Source of the DNA: Tenebrio molitor
Taxonomy: Eukaryota; Arthropoda; Insecta; Coleoptera; Tenebrionidae
DNA: 64,000 nt
Assembly (NCBI RefSeq): GCF_963966145.1
Contig: NC_091053.1
Coordinates: forward strand, 16,802,001-16,866,000
Reading direction: 5' to 3'
The position numbers were made by a program, and so were the translations under genes. The notes beneath the pieces are model-generated. The model had not been told where the DNA came from and did not search any database. It worked only from the letters and a program-made list of their open reading frames with translations. Positions 30,609 to 44,500 of the stretch are shown one piece after another; position 1 is the first letter of the stretch; each line of letters opens with the position of its first letter.

Positions 30609-31961
30609 TCACAGACCACAACCTCCATTCGAGGATCCGCCAGAGTCTTGATTACTATCGCTGTTTTGTTCGTCATTCATTAAATTCTGCCTACAGATGG
30701 GGCACGTTCCGTGCAGTTCCAGCCAAGGCCGTATGCACGGCTCGTGGTAGATATGGGTGCAAGGTAACTGTCGTACGTTCTCCCCCAACATGAAGTCCTC
30801 CCAACACACGGAACATTGTAATTTGGCATCCACTTGATCAGATTTCACGTTTATTATGGGTAGAGCGTCTATCACTTCTTTCGACACTGGCGGCGGTCCT
30901 AAAAACCACAATCGTCAAATCTGACCGGCAGAGGCGCCACAGTCGAGTATCAAATGTCAAATGGTGACAGGTGCTGCCCTCTGCACACCCGACTACTCGT
31001 GGACCCCGATTTCTTTAGAAAAAATCGAATTTTTACAAAGAGAATAATTTTGGAAGCGCATTCAGGAAGTAGATGTTTGTTCCTAAAATAAATGAGGTAA
31101 TTGAACTGGCCAAAAATATGTTTCTTTGTGGGATATTGAGGGACAACGCGCGACGTTCTGTAGATTACGAAAATCTGATAAGTGATTAGATAATGGAGAA
31201 CCTGAAGCTACTCCGCTTACCTGTACTGTCCATTTGATTTAATAATTGTGTCACGATGGCGTCTAGGCCTTCACGCCCCCAAGCATAATCACCTGGGTTC
31301 CCTAGGAACAGCTGCATATTCCCCGCGGCGCCCCAGTTGAGCCCGACCCCCAAATTCACGATAAAATCCTGTATGAGATTTTCAAATGGCACATTCTGCC
31401 TCAGATTTGATGAAGCCAGTCTGGTCAAGGTCCTGGAACAAGGATAAAAGACGTGTGAGTGGAGTCCCCGCGAAATTGTGCTCGTTATTATAAGTGCATG
31501 CTAGAGGCGGTTAAATATCCAACCTGGGTCGAACTATCCTGGCGCGATTTACTGCATACCTTCTCCCTGTTCGGTGTCCGTCTGTTTGTCTGTTACGTCC
31601 CGTTTGGAGGTCTTCCATCGTCGCCGGACTCATGAACAGTTCATTGAAATCCATCTTAAAGAAAGAGCAATTAAATGAGATGCGCGTGCAGATTTGTCAG
31701 ACGTACATCGCTGCTGTCGTCGTCGTCGTCGATGTCGCCGCTCGTCTCGCGGTTCTCGGGGATCTCTTGCAGCTCCTCGATGAAGCCATCGGAACAGTGC
31801 GGACAGGTGAAGTTCTACAACAGCGAAATTCGACAAAATGACATTCTAACCGTTCTGACGAGACATTGATTACTCACTGCTGAGGCGTTTTCGAACTGAA
31901 CGTTGCACATGTGACAGTAAAACTTTTGGTGTGGTCGGTCTTCTACTGCGGCTTCAGCCAT
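30609..31961 (-). CDS. RNF126: RNF126/RNF115-type E3 ubiquitin ligase
   Basis: The family conjugates ubiquitin to mislocalised or misfolded proteins delivered by BAG6, and acts in endosomal sorting. Exons on the minus strand are 31878..31961, 31707..31814, 31560..31654, 31221..31432 and 30609..30898. They give 262 aa with consistent phases. The N-terminal zinc ribbon has Cys 16, 19, 32 and 35 (FYCHMC, TCPHC). An acidic linker (IDDDDDDSSD) and a conserved middle region (NPGDYAWGREGLDAIVTQLL) follow. The RING-H2 domain starts near residue 195 (CSVC, CTHIYHEPC, GTCPICRQNL). The short C-terminus ends SSNGGCGL. An alternative C-terminus is possible: a 68-nt intron (30545-30612, GTGATA donor, CTTTAG acceptor) would join a final exon 30436..30544 in phase and replace the last codon with a Ser-rich tail ending TDSMM. 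RNF126 versus RNF115 identity is not resolved. Confidence 0.88.
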
Positions 31962-32580
31962 CTCTTAGTCTTTTCTCAATCGGCGATTGTTTAATCAGGG
32001 ATTTTTCTATAATTTTACAATAATACTCTTCTCTTTTTTGACCACCATATTACACCACAACAAATTTAGCAACCCAGAAAAACTACCAACCTTACAAAAA
32101 AAACTCACCAAATCGTCCTTTCTTCTAGAAAAATTCGACTATTCTACTGTTTAAACCAATCTTATCTCGTAATTACTAGAAAACACACTTAAGCTTCCTA
32201 ATAAAATTAATTAACAAACGTCTACGAAATTTCTCTGTTTATCGTAATCAGAAGTGGCAACTCAACCGCAAAAAAAGTCACGCATAAAATATAAATACAC
32301 TCTTGTTCTCCACAAAAGACACTTTTATTTAATACTGTGCAAATATTCCATTGCATTCCATTACGAGTGCTGCGTAAAAGGGCCTAACTAGTGCAAAAAT
32401 ACGTAAAGTTGGCAGTCCTGCAATGGGTGTAACTCAGTAACTGTCGGTTTGTTGACTTGACTTTTGAGTCATCAGCATGATTTGATTGAATTACTCAGAT
32501 CTTTATGTTGCAGTGTAGAAAAGAAAGTGATCGTTTATTAGATTACAATTTAATTTGGTAGAAAATTGTGTGATGTGGTG

Positions 32581-35500
32581 ATGGGAGTCGTTCAATTTGT
32601 TTATTTGTGTTTACCTCTCCTTGGACAGTATGTTCTCGCAGGTAATTCAGCCCCAACTGTGATAACACGCTTTTGATAAGATAACGAATTTATGATAAAG
32701 CTTATTTATCTATTCGAGTACATAACAAGGTTAACTGTATCTATTTGACTTGAGATTTGCGTATTTTTGTTTTTTTTATTACAAAATGTGTCAACTGGAT
32801 TAATTGATCTAGATTCTAAATGAATAACCTAGAAGCTCTTGATTAAAAACTTTGAACTGTTTAATTTGAGTCAGGATTTGCCATAAAATCAAGACTAGAT
32901 GGAAAAAAAAGATATTAGTTGTATGGTTTTGTTTCAGACTTTTATAGCGACTATGAGTGCAACACGCCCTTGCTGGAGCGGGCGCAGCTGAAGGCGACGT
33001 CGTCGATGCCCAAGCGGGGCCCCGAGAATGCAGTCCTCTACGGTAAGCCCCGAAAGTGTAGCCTCCCTCGTAATAATATCCATGGAATGGTACGAAACGT
33101 TGCCCATTAAATCAGCTTTTTGTTTAGGTGCCCATTAGCCACGAGTGCAAAATGTCGAGCGTTCGTTGGGCATTCAATCTGGCCAAATGGGAGCCGTCTT
33201 ACGCGGAAATCTCTCTGGCGACGTGTTGCATTCAGCTCGAAGAGAAAGAGCGCTTGGCGAGATTCGTTTTCAGGGACGATTTCAAATCGTCGCTGATCGG
33301 TCGTTTGCTGTTGCGAAAGTTCGTGAAAGAGTCCACCGGGACCGAGTACGACAAGGTCAGATTCGGTAGGGACGAAAAGGGAAAGCCAGTGTTGGGGTCC
33401 GCTTGTCCCAACAAAATCAACTTCAACGTGTCCCACCAGGGGGACTATACGGTGTTGGCGGGGTGCGCGAGTGACGGGTTGTTGGGGGTGGATGTGGTCA
33501 AGATAGAGCAGCCGAGAGGCAAGACTTTGGGGGAGTACTTTCGGCTGATGTCGAGGATCTTCTCGCCGAGAGAGTGGGAGACTATCAGGGGTGTGGGTGG
33601 CGAGAGGGACCAGTTGGCGATGTTTTGCAGGCACTGGTGCCTCAAAGAGAGCTACTTGAAGGCGGTGGGTGTCGGGGTTACGATAAATCTGCAAGATGTT
33701 TGTTTTAAAATTAACTCGAAGGTTCTCAACAGAAACGGAGTTGTTGACGATACGGAGGTCTATTTTAGAGGCGAGAAACTCGACTGGGAGTTTCAAGAGA
33801 TGCTTTTAGATGAGCACCACTGCGTGGCTGTCGCTTTGAACTCTCGAAACAACGACAAAGTCGTTTTCGAAGAGGTAGATTTTGGCGAGATTGTCAAAAA
33901 CGCGGTGCCTGTGTTGGAACAAGACGACGACTACTGCAACGATTTCTTTAATAAATGCGAAAAGAAAAAAATGTAGAGTAATACACGTTTGAAATAAATC
34001 TTTTTTGGGGCAACATTTTTTTCATGTCACCATTCCATGATATTTTTACGGCGGCTGCAAGTCGGTACCAGTCGTAGTATGGCACAGAATTTGATGTTCC
34101 TTCTGCATGCAATTGGATTAGTTTGTGAAACAGTTATTGCATGACAGAAATCGTGTTTTGTTAGCTTGCAGTACAATTTTTTTTTTTTAATGTTTTTGTA
34201 GTTCAAAATTTTTTTAATCACGTTTTTAGGCTAGATAGTAACTGAATGCGTTAGATGTTCCTAAAGAATAGGGATAGAAGGGAGTAAAAGGTCCAGAGGA
34301 AAATACTTTCCCCTTTTGATTTCTTTTAAATCTACTCAAGTAGAGAACAGAAAGAATTACGGTAGTTAATAGTCTATAGTTTTCCAATGTAATTTTCCTC
34401 GGTAGAAGGGAATCGATCAAACTGTATGTTCATTTGATAATCAATAATACAACAGAAACGTCTCATCCTAAATTGACAACGTCGATGCAGTCAACATCGG
34501 AGACTAAGACAAATTTAAAAACTACGAGACCTCTCTGATTAAAACACATCAACAACTTCGATTCTCCTACAACACATTCCAAATTACACCTGGAGTCATC
34601 ACAGTCCGTTGACTTCCTACTGTGAATTTTACAAAATCGAAAGATCAAAGAAAAAAGCACTAGAAGAAGAAGATGGCTCTGCCAACCTTACTTTTGATCT
34701 GGTGAACTCGTGGAGATATAAATATGAATATAAATATTTATATCTCCTTGTAGTAGACGGTAGTAATGAACTCTACTTCAGACAAGAGTAAATAATTTGA
34801 AAAAAAGTAACATGTTGAAAATTTCCACGTGTGGTTTTAAATTTAGCTGTAGCACTGTCCAAGTGTTGGTAAAAAAAAACAATTATTATGAATTCAGTCA
34901 AGGAGAAAGCAATAAAATAGCGAATAAAAAGTTAAGTGGAGCAGAAGATAATTCCGAGTGGGGTATAGATCTGGTAAATCTATTTTTTAACAACATGGGT
35001 CAGAATATTTAAGGGAACAAAGTGTTAAACCAGATTTGATTTGGCTTCACCAGATTTGAGGTTATGTTCGTGTTGTAGTTGGTGGTATTTCATTTCCACA
35101 GCACACTATAATGTTTGAAACATTTACAGTAATCCGTATTTGATTTGTCCGAAGCATCCATCACCTCTAATTTTGTTAGCAAATCGTCCTCAATTTCACT
35201 TATCAGTGATAGGAAGTGATAAGTTATCACAAACCTGTCTTGCTTATCAGAATTTGCAGTTTTTCCGGGTGTAAACTGTGAAGAGTGACGTTTTTTTTCA
35301 ATTTTCGCCGCCATTGTTCATCAGTTCATCACCAACCAATATTATTTAAGTTGGTATTACGAAAATTACCAGAACGTAACACAAATTGAATCGTTTGGTT
35401 TTTTGTTTTTCAAAATGATTAAGCCCCGCAAATTTGTTTAATTTTCATTCCTTAAATCCTGATTTTCAAGTTATCATTTTCAAAAAAAGATGAAACATTG

Positions 35501-38500
35501 ACGTTGAACGTCCTTACCTGCAATGACATTTCAAGTGACATAGTTGTCAGTTCATTTTTAAATTATGAAATTGAAACAATAAAGTGTTCGTAAAAGAAAA
35601 TAAATCATTTGCGATTTTTTTAAATTACATATTAAAAAATATTCTGCAGCAACAGTTGGTTGCAACGAGTTCCTCCAAATTGTGCTTTTAAAATCCTCGT
35701 TTTTTAAATAGGTACCCAAATACAGAAAAATCTGACGGTGCTAAATCCGTAGAACGTGGGGGAAATTCAGTATTTAATCTATCACTTGTAATTCTGTTTC
35801 CATAAAATTGTTACAGATAAAGCAAATTGTTTAGTGTTGGATGAACTGTAGCACATCTTGTTGAAAGTATCCATTTTGCAATTCTCCATCGTGCAGCTGA
35901 TTGATAAATATTTATAAAATTTGTTCTCTGCACCTAGCGGCGTTTATAGTTCAATGAGAAAATTAAATGAAACCAATTAAACGCCTACGTGAAATTGCAA
36001 TCCATACACCAACCTTCATACAGGTCATTGTAAATGATTGTAGCCGAAGCAAGCCATGCCCATGTTATGAAATTTTTGCCGCTTCGCACAAACATAATTG
36101 TAGTGTGACATTTTTCACGTGAATTGTCAATTTTTGTCACTGTCTCTGTAATTTTTTAGGTGAAAAGTGCGGTGATGACTGTTTTTATTTATTTATTTTA
36201 AATTAACGATTGAATCTAAAAATATTGAGTTGTTTTTCAACCAATTTAGCTCCTGTGTGTATTTACTTATTCACATAATTTCGATCATTTTCATATGGAG
36301 CGGCAACCATAAATTTAACATTCAGTTTTTACGCCTACTTGGGACTACATACATTCATTTATAATGACCCTGTACAATGCAGTGGCGTTTCTACAAATGC
36401 ATTTTGTGACCTCTCACTGAATTTACATGTCTCTCTAATGAAATAACGCCTCGTCCGAAAAAAAGTAAGGTCTAATAGTCTGCGAACAAAATTTTGTTTT
36501 TTAAATGCTTATTAAATTGCTTAAATTCAATGCACTACTGTGCAGATGCTTTTGCTAGCAACTTCCTGATTGGTACTCCAGCTTGAAGTGATACAGGGTT
36601 ATTATAAATGATTGTAGGCCAAGTAGGCGTAAAAACTGAATGTAAAATTTATGGCTGCCGCTCCATATAAAAAACATGAAAATGATGTGAATAAAATAAG
36701 TGAGTACACACCGTTCACACAGAGGAGTTAAATTAAATTGGGTGCAAAACAACGCAATATTTTTAGAATTGGTTGCAAAACAACTCAATATTTTTGGATT
36801 CATTCGTTAATTAAAAAAGAAAGTAAATAAAACTCTTATCACCGCACTTTTCACCTAAAAAAATTAGTGACAGCGACAAAAATTGACAGTTCACATGAAA
36901 GCGGCAAACATTTCATAACATGGGCATGGCCTGCTTCGACTACAATCATTTATAATAACCTTGTGTAACTTTCTGAGGGATTTTTTTTGCATTTCGTAGC
37001 GTAAATCTTCAACAATTTCATCAGTCTTTCCACACTTTTACCCTTTTCAACACTTCCATTTGCCACAAATCCATCCACAACTCTTTCAATGTGTGCAATA
37101 AAATTTGCTTCGGTTATGTTCTCATCGGGAAATTTTGTGAAACATTCCTCGTAAGCGTTTAAGCGTTACGTTTTGTTTATCCTCCGTTCTGCATGGCGGT
37201 TTGCCGAAAATATTGCTCCCTGTTTACTCTTAGGTTCTGAATAACAAATTTCTTGCCGTCCCGACTTCGTAACTCATATTTTGATATTCACATTTATGCA
37301 ATGAAAAATGTTGTCTTGATAAAGACTGTTGTGAGATGAAAATTATGTAATTACAATGTAGAAAAACTGAAGAAAATCACCAACAAAACAACTAAAGCGC
37401 AACAAATAACGCTAAAATGTTACAATTTGACATTTGACGGCTCGGCGTAGTGCGACTCTATTAAAACTGTAGAGCGGCACAATTCCACAGCACCCTCGAT
37501 AAATACTTTATACAGGGTGATTCAAGTTTTATCGCCCGCACGATAAACCCTATTAAAAAATTAGTAAAAATTACGAAACGTTAGGGTTACATTCCCTTGA
37601 TATAAAGCTTCAAATGTGTGCAATCAATTTTCCCATGTCACTTCATTCAGAGCCATAAAATAAATAAAATCGATTTTGAGCAAAAGAAATGTTTTTTTCG
37701 TACATGCTCATAATTCACAATTACATAATTCAAAGAACACATTTATGAAACTATCATCAAAAGAAAATTACTAGTTTTTGAATTATTCCAATTTTAACAT
37801 TAACAGCGAAAAATTACATACCAAGATTTACAATTAGAATGTCATAAATAAATACCTCATTGTTGGTAAACAGCCAAAATTTTTCTACAGCGTGATCAAT
37901 AATGTGAGTCTGTTGGCAATGAAACAATTGAAAAATCTTGATGTTTTTCTGTTTCGTAATTGGCACTGACCGGATGTTTTAACTTGACAACACATAAAAA
38001 AAAAATTAGGTTATGTCGGGTATGTTTAATTGTTTATGCTATTACAAAAATGACCCTTTGATGGTAAACGTCAAATCCGCCTGTCAACTATATCAAACCT
38101 GACAACCAGAAATGCGTTTTGATTACAGTGGTACCAAAATAAATCAAATTTTCATTGTTACCAACAGATTCAGTCATTCTTGATCACGTTGTAGTATGTA
38201 ATTCCTAAAGGGTACCATAAACAATCCATGTCAACCTCTTTTGTGCAACTGAGCGCCCAATTTAACAATAAATCATAGCTAAATTTTGCGGTTTAATATC
38301 AAATTCCATTTATTTCAAAAACCGGTGATGTTTTCATTATTGAATTAAAAATGAAATATTTACCTGTTTTACTAAAAAAATTGAAATTTTTACAGAATAT
38401 TCTACAGTGATACACAATCATTCTAAAATTTTTTGAGAATTTTAAATCGATTAGAAGTGGGTGTTTTCGACTGGGCGGTAAAACATTGCAAAGAAAGAAA

Positions 38501-41500
38501 AAAACAAAGGTGTTTTCTTTATAAATTTTAGGTTAGCTGTCAACATACTCTAATTGCAACTGTCAATTTACGCTTTAAAAAAGCAAAACAGTTGACGGTT
38601 TCCAACCCAGGATATCGTTTGAACGCCCGATACATTTATTGTCATATTATAAAATAGAGGATTCAACAATCACGAGTGTGTCAGTGTTGTCCTTGGTGCT
38701 GTTGTATTTTTTTTTGTTACTTTTTAATAAAATTTTAATCAATTGAATAGACGAAATTTGTTGCGAGGTTTGAATTTAATTATTTGTGAGGATTTTTTTA
38801 TTTTAAATTATGTTGTCTTAAAAACTATTACTGTTACGCAACCAAATAATTACCTCAACTTACCTTTATATATTTATACATATATTTGTTTATAGTACCG
38901 TTACACTATGTATTGTGGGTGGCAAATTTCACTGCCAACTACGATGTAACAAACATTTATAATAATCCTTACATACGAATGACGTAGATATTGGAAGCCC
39001 TACGTCTTCCCTCCATTTCTGATTGAGCTCTAACGTGGAATTAAGCCATAAACATCTCTAAATTAGAGTTTTTTTTTGGGGGAAATTATTAGAGAGAACG
39101 TTATTCAACAAACACTCGTAAAGCAGCCCTCAAAAGATTCAATTTATCACACGGAGCGCTGAAAGAAACCTTTGGTTTTGTAATGCACATTTGATATTTA
39201 CATATTTTCCGTAGCATACATGTTTGTTAGTTCATTTCCGCTTAAGCGAATAGAATACAATGAATATGTAACATAAATGTTAATATTAATTTTACATAGT
39301 TCGACCACATTAAAGCTGTAGAGCGGCACAATTACACTGCATTCTTGATATGCAATATGCATCCTTTTATCTCTATATTTCTTAAAAAGGTTTAAGTGTT
39401 GTCTGGCAATATATGATCACGGTCTCTTTATTCATCTTTGAAAATAAGAACACAAAAGATTAAAATGATTATTTTTCAGTAAGAGAAAAAATTAAACCTT
39501 TTGACAACATTGTTGGTTTATTTATTAATTTTTCTGGACCTTTTGACTCGTCCTGTTACACGTTTTTGCGACAAGATGTCGCGTCCATCCCTCACGATAG
39601 GTTCCGCAGAAAGTTTTTAAAAAAAGTGTGCCCTACTACGTAAGTATCGATTCCAACCAATTTAAAAACCGCTAATTATGAAGGTGGAAACGCTTGGAGT
39701 GCCGAAGAGAACGACTTTGATCAACAGTTGATCATTGATCTGGGCCAGGTGATGAACGTGACCAGAATCTGGACGCGGGGTAGACCCCATAGCAACGAGT
39801 TTGTTATGGAGTACACCATCAGCTACGGCACTAACGGTCTAGATTACGCCGACTACAAAGAACCAGGCGGTAACTCAATGGTGAGAACCGACACAAAATC
39901 CGTCTTACTTGGATTGTGGGTATCACGTGTACTTCTTGCACCCTGTTTGTCGCTTTAGTCTCTAACTGATGCATGCGTACCAGCTGTTAATCTACTAACT
40001 TTCTCACTAATCCGACGGTTTGATAACAAGACACGCTTTACCATAGGATCGTCCGTTTGGAGTCCCGAAGAGAGCACCTATTTTCACTTTCTAACAATGG
40101 ATTTAGGTGGCTCTTACGAGATCCGTTCGATAAGCACTCAGGGTAGGAGGGGCTCCATCGAGTTCGTCACAGAGTACATCGTCCAGTTTTCGGACGATGG
40201 GGAGGCGTGGAGGAGTTTCACTGACACACAAGGAGAGACCGAGGTGCTTCTTTGCTGCTTTATTAATATCAAATTTTCACTTTTCTCTAATCGGTTCATT
40301 TGCTTGACTTTCGGATAAGAACTGTCGCTTTTTCCACTCTAAAACGCGTACACTAGGCTCCGGTTCTAACGTCACCTCAACATTTTGACATTCGAAGTGG
40401 AGCCGAGTGTACTACACCGACCGGGAAAAGGTGAAGGTTTTTCTTGCGCACACGTCACAATTGTCGAATTGTAGATGTTCAGAGGTAACTCCGACGGAGA
40501 CTCTATTCACAAGAACGAATTCGAGGTGCCGATTATCGCGCAATGGATACGGATAAATCCCACCAGATGGCGCGACAGGATCTCGATGAGGGTGGAACTG
40601 TACGGCTGCGAATACGGTGAGATGGCACAAACTGGTCGGGAGTCGTCAAAGACAAAGACTTTCAGAGGCCGACGACATGTACTTCAACGGAACTTCCCTG
40701 CTGAAGTTGGACCTGATGCGGGATCCAGTTTCGGCGTCGCGCGAGAGCATCAGGTTCAGGTTCAAGACGGCGGTGGCGAGCGGTGTCGTCCTCTACAGCA
40801 GGGGCACCCAAGGGGATTACATAGCTCTGGAGCTGAGAGACAACAGGCTGCTGCTCAAGATCGATCTGGGGTCGGGGATAGTGACCAGCTTGTGCGTCGG
40901 GAGTCTGCTCGACGACAACATCTGGCACGACGTGGTCATATCGAGGAACAGGAGGGACATTCTGTTTTCGGTGGACAGGGTCGTGGTGCAGGACAAGATC
41001 AAAGGGGAGTTTAACAGGCTCAACTTGAACAGAGCGGTAAGTTGATTTTTTGCATATCGTAATGAAAGTGGTACTTTTTTACACGCAAAATCGTAATGAA
41101 ATAGTATATTGTATAACAAGTGTTGAAAATTAAAGATTTCACACGAGTTTGCAAAATTGAGCCACACCGTAGGCGCGTGGCTTAAGGCTATATATTTTTT
41201 TTTTTTTTTTGTAATTTTTCATAAATCTTTTTAGACCAAATTTCTCAACTTATATCGATATGCAAAAAAATAGTGTGTACAACACGTTATGAAAATCTCC
41301 TTTTTTCACTTATTTGCTTGATTAACTCGGGCTACGCCCTCGTTAATCAATCTGAAAATTCGTGGAAAAAAAGTATGACTTTCATAACTAGTTGTACAAA
41401 TGTATTTGTCGATTGCATAAAATAAAAAGAAATGCATTTTCGTGCGTAGAATAATATGTTTCTTTAACACGAAGGTCAAGACAATTGGTGTATGTTTTAA

Positions 41501-44500
41501 TTAAGTACTTATTTTATTACTGAGGTGAATTATAATGACAAGAAAAAACGTATGTCGATATTTTAATTTTATTACGTACTTATTACTTATTACTACTAGT
41601 AAAAACACGAGGTTAAAGTAATTAAAGTAAAATTCATAATAAATAGGTAAAACAATTATGTATCAATAGCGCTGACAACTTGTGTGACACTTTTTAACTG
41701 TCATATTTGAATTTCACGGTCAAGTGAGCCAACCTCACGGCACCAACATAAAATCGTAAATATGTTGCCAACCGAACAAAAATCATTTCAATCATTAAAA
41801 GTCACCCGGTATCAGTTTGGTTTTTCCTCTTTTGTTTTTTGCTTAATCTCCCCAAGTTTATTTATAATTTTTCTTTATTCTTCATGACTACTTTATCAGA
41901 ATTTATTAGTTGTAATAATCTCATATTTGATCTTAATTTCGCTTCTGTAGTCTATTTTTTTTTTAAATCAGCTGTCAGTGTCAAAACTTTATAGAAAAAC
42001 CAAACTGTTGCCCTAAAACCTGTACTTACCGACGAACTGTATAACAGTTTCCCCATGTCAAAATTGAGGTTATGTCTGTGTAACGTAAGTAATTGAAATG
42101 TCGAACGTGATTTTCTTACTCAATTCAGGTTTGTCACCTTTCAAGTCAGTACCGAATCACGGCCATTTTTCCACGCAAACGCAAATGACACCGCCGATGA
42201 CCTTCAACGGCTCGACGCGGACGCTGCCAAACCCACATTGTAAAATGCACTATTTGCTAGTTTAAATTCCTCATACCAACTTGACAACATTTTGACAGCT
42301 GATTTACTTTAATTGTATAAAAAAAAAAAAGGCTTTGCCATTTCTATTGAAACACCACCTGTTGATTGTCAGTTTGGCAACGCTGCAAATATGTTTAGTA
42401 ATTTTTTGACTATTATTGCCAATCTTGATTTTTGTTGAATGTCATGTCATATTTGACTCAACGCATCTTTCATTCAATTATAAACCAATAATTATCAAGA
42501 ATTTATTGTTTTTTCACGAAAATAGAGCAAAATAGAAAAAAACGAGTCCTTATGGGTGCTGACATGAAGAGAGCTCTTATTAAATTATATGATAAACTGC
42601 ATTTAAGTCACCCAATGTGGTCAGTCAGAAAAATTTGTGTTGAAATTTCAGAAATCTTTTCCGTAAGTTAAAAAAAAGCGTCTTTCTATCATTCTAAAAA
42701 GCGTCAGCTTAGAACGTATTTACATTTGTTAACATTTAGGTATAACATCAAAATTAAATCCCGCACTTTTTATCACACGCCACTTGGCACATGCGCCTTG
42801 AGGGGACATCTTAAATTATTGTTCTAAATTGGAATTAATTGTAACTTTGATTTTCATCTCTTCAGCTAAACTTTCAGCGAGTGCAGTTTTATTCGTTATT
42901 AATTATCGTATCCCACCTCCACCCGGCGGCACGGCAATTTTGCCGGAGTACATACACTATTACGGATAATACTATCAAGTAATAGTGCAGTGCTTATCAA
43001 TATAATTACCGGCGTCTCGCCTCCGCATTTTGACTTTTTTGTGTTTTATGTTCTGTGTCAATGTTAAGGAATTTCCTCACGATGTGACATGAGTATAATA
43101 ATATACCTTTTTGAATTTCAACCACCAATGTGTTCTCTAAGTCCAAAATTTTTAAATTTTTAAAAAGAGATTGGGGTACTATTCCTGTTGCTGAAATTAT
43201 AAATGGTAAAATCGAAATTTTTTCTAAACACCAAAGATTTCTCATAGCAACGGATAGTTCTAAATATTTATTAATTTTTGTATTATATGTTTGTGTTATA
43301 TTGTGTGAATTTGGAACAGCTATATCTAAAAGATATGCTTGCTTTTGTTGTTTATTTAAAATAATAATGTCTGGTCTGTTATGCTGAATGTGAATGTCAG
43401 TTAAAACTGTCCGATCAAAATATAATTTGTAATTGTCATTTTCTAAACAACTTTCTGGTTTATAAATGTAATGTGGTTGTGTATCCTTTAATAAATTGAA
43501 CTTAACTGCTAAATTCATGTGTATAATTTTTGCGAATATATCATGACGTTTTTTATATTCGCTTTGAGCCAAAACGGTGCAAGAAGAAATGATATGTTCA
43601 ATGGTTTCCCCTTCAGTTCCGTAAAATAATTAATTATTATTACTCATTTAACTTTAACAGCAGAAAAGTGAGGTTATGTGTAAGTTTCGTTCATCCTCTG
43701 TGGTTTCACCATAAGAAAAATTCAATAAAAAAAAGCATTTCAGCAAGTGTAGTTTATTAAAATACTTCATACATATAAGTACATTGAAATAAACGAAAAT
43801 AATTATTTTTTTACTTAAAATTTTCCCCAATTCATTCAATTATGAGTTTTGAGTTCCTCAAACTCCTGATTTTTTTTTTATCCTTACAATCTTACCCCAC
43901 ATTACCCACATACCCCCAATTTCTTTTTCCAGATATCTGATATTACTGTCTACAGAATTATCCAATCACACCTGAGAGGCGAAATCCTTCAAGATTCCAA
44001 AACTGGCGCCAATCCTTTGATTTTGTAATTTCCTTGTTCATTGATTAAAATTCTTTGAGTTTCCCTTGGGTTTTACCTTCCAGCAGGAACACTAACAACG
44101 ACAGATAACCATGCTAAAAACCACTCACTCACATTTGTAGTGGTAGGTTTCGCAGGCGTAAAATTTTTAGATTTCTATTAACATTTATATTAAATTATAT
44201 TAAGAATGCACGATGCGTCGACGAGATAAATAATTGCTAAATGTGTAGTTAGATCATTGATTTATCAATTTATCACACTTATTTTGACAGCGATTTGCTT
44301 TGACATTTTAGGAACTAGAAAATGTCAAAATTTCAAATTTCTCACTAAGAGCCGTTTTACAACCAAACGAACCTGTTACACATTGCTAAATTTTAGGAAA
44401 AATCCAACAGGTGGTGTTTCAATAGAAATGGCAGAGCCTATATTTTGACTTTTTTCACTTTTTTTTTTATTTAACATTTTTTAAAAAATCACCCGTTTCA

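Larger units (their letters stand above)
35640..37260 (-). pseudogene. Degenerate IS630/Tc1-mariner-like transposase, interrupted by two MITEs
   Basis: Minus-strand reading near 35690-35780 gives FPPRSTDLAPSDFSVFGYL, matching the conserved catalytic-domain block of this superfamily ('PPRSPDLxPxDFFLWGYL'). Near 36975-37180, broken frames give IERVVDGFVANGSVEKGK, which resembles the N-terminal HTH region of the same proteins. Stops and frameshifts separate the pieces, and MITEs at 36019-36374 and 36592-36967 lie between them. It is not functional. Confidence 0.45.
42331..44438 (+). mobile_element. Inverted-repeat-bounded element carrying a small HTH gene
   Basis: A 34-bp repeat (GGCTTTGCCATTTCTATTGA..., 42331-42364) faces its inverse at 44405-44438 with one mismatch. 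Between them lie the two-exon HTH ORF (42552-44028) and a LINE fragment inserted on the opposite strand. No target duplication was clear, so element status is an inference from the inverted termini and the HTH content. It lies in Nrx-IV intron 5. Confidence 0.5.

Noticed and set aside
42121..42240. GC-rich segment after an AATTCAG acceptor in Nrx-IV intron 5
   Set aside because: Both open frames hit stops soon, there is no good donor, and it does not fit between LamG1 exons.
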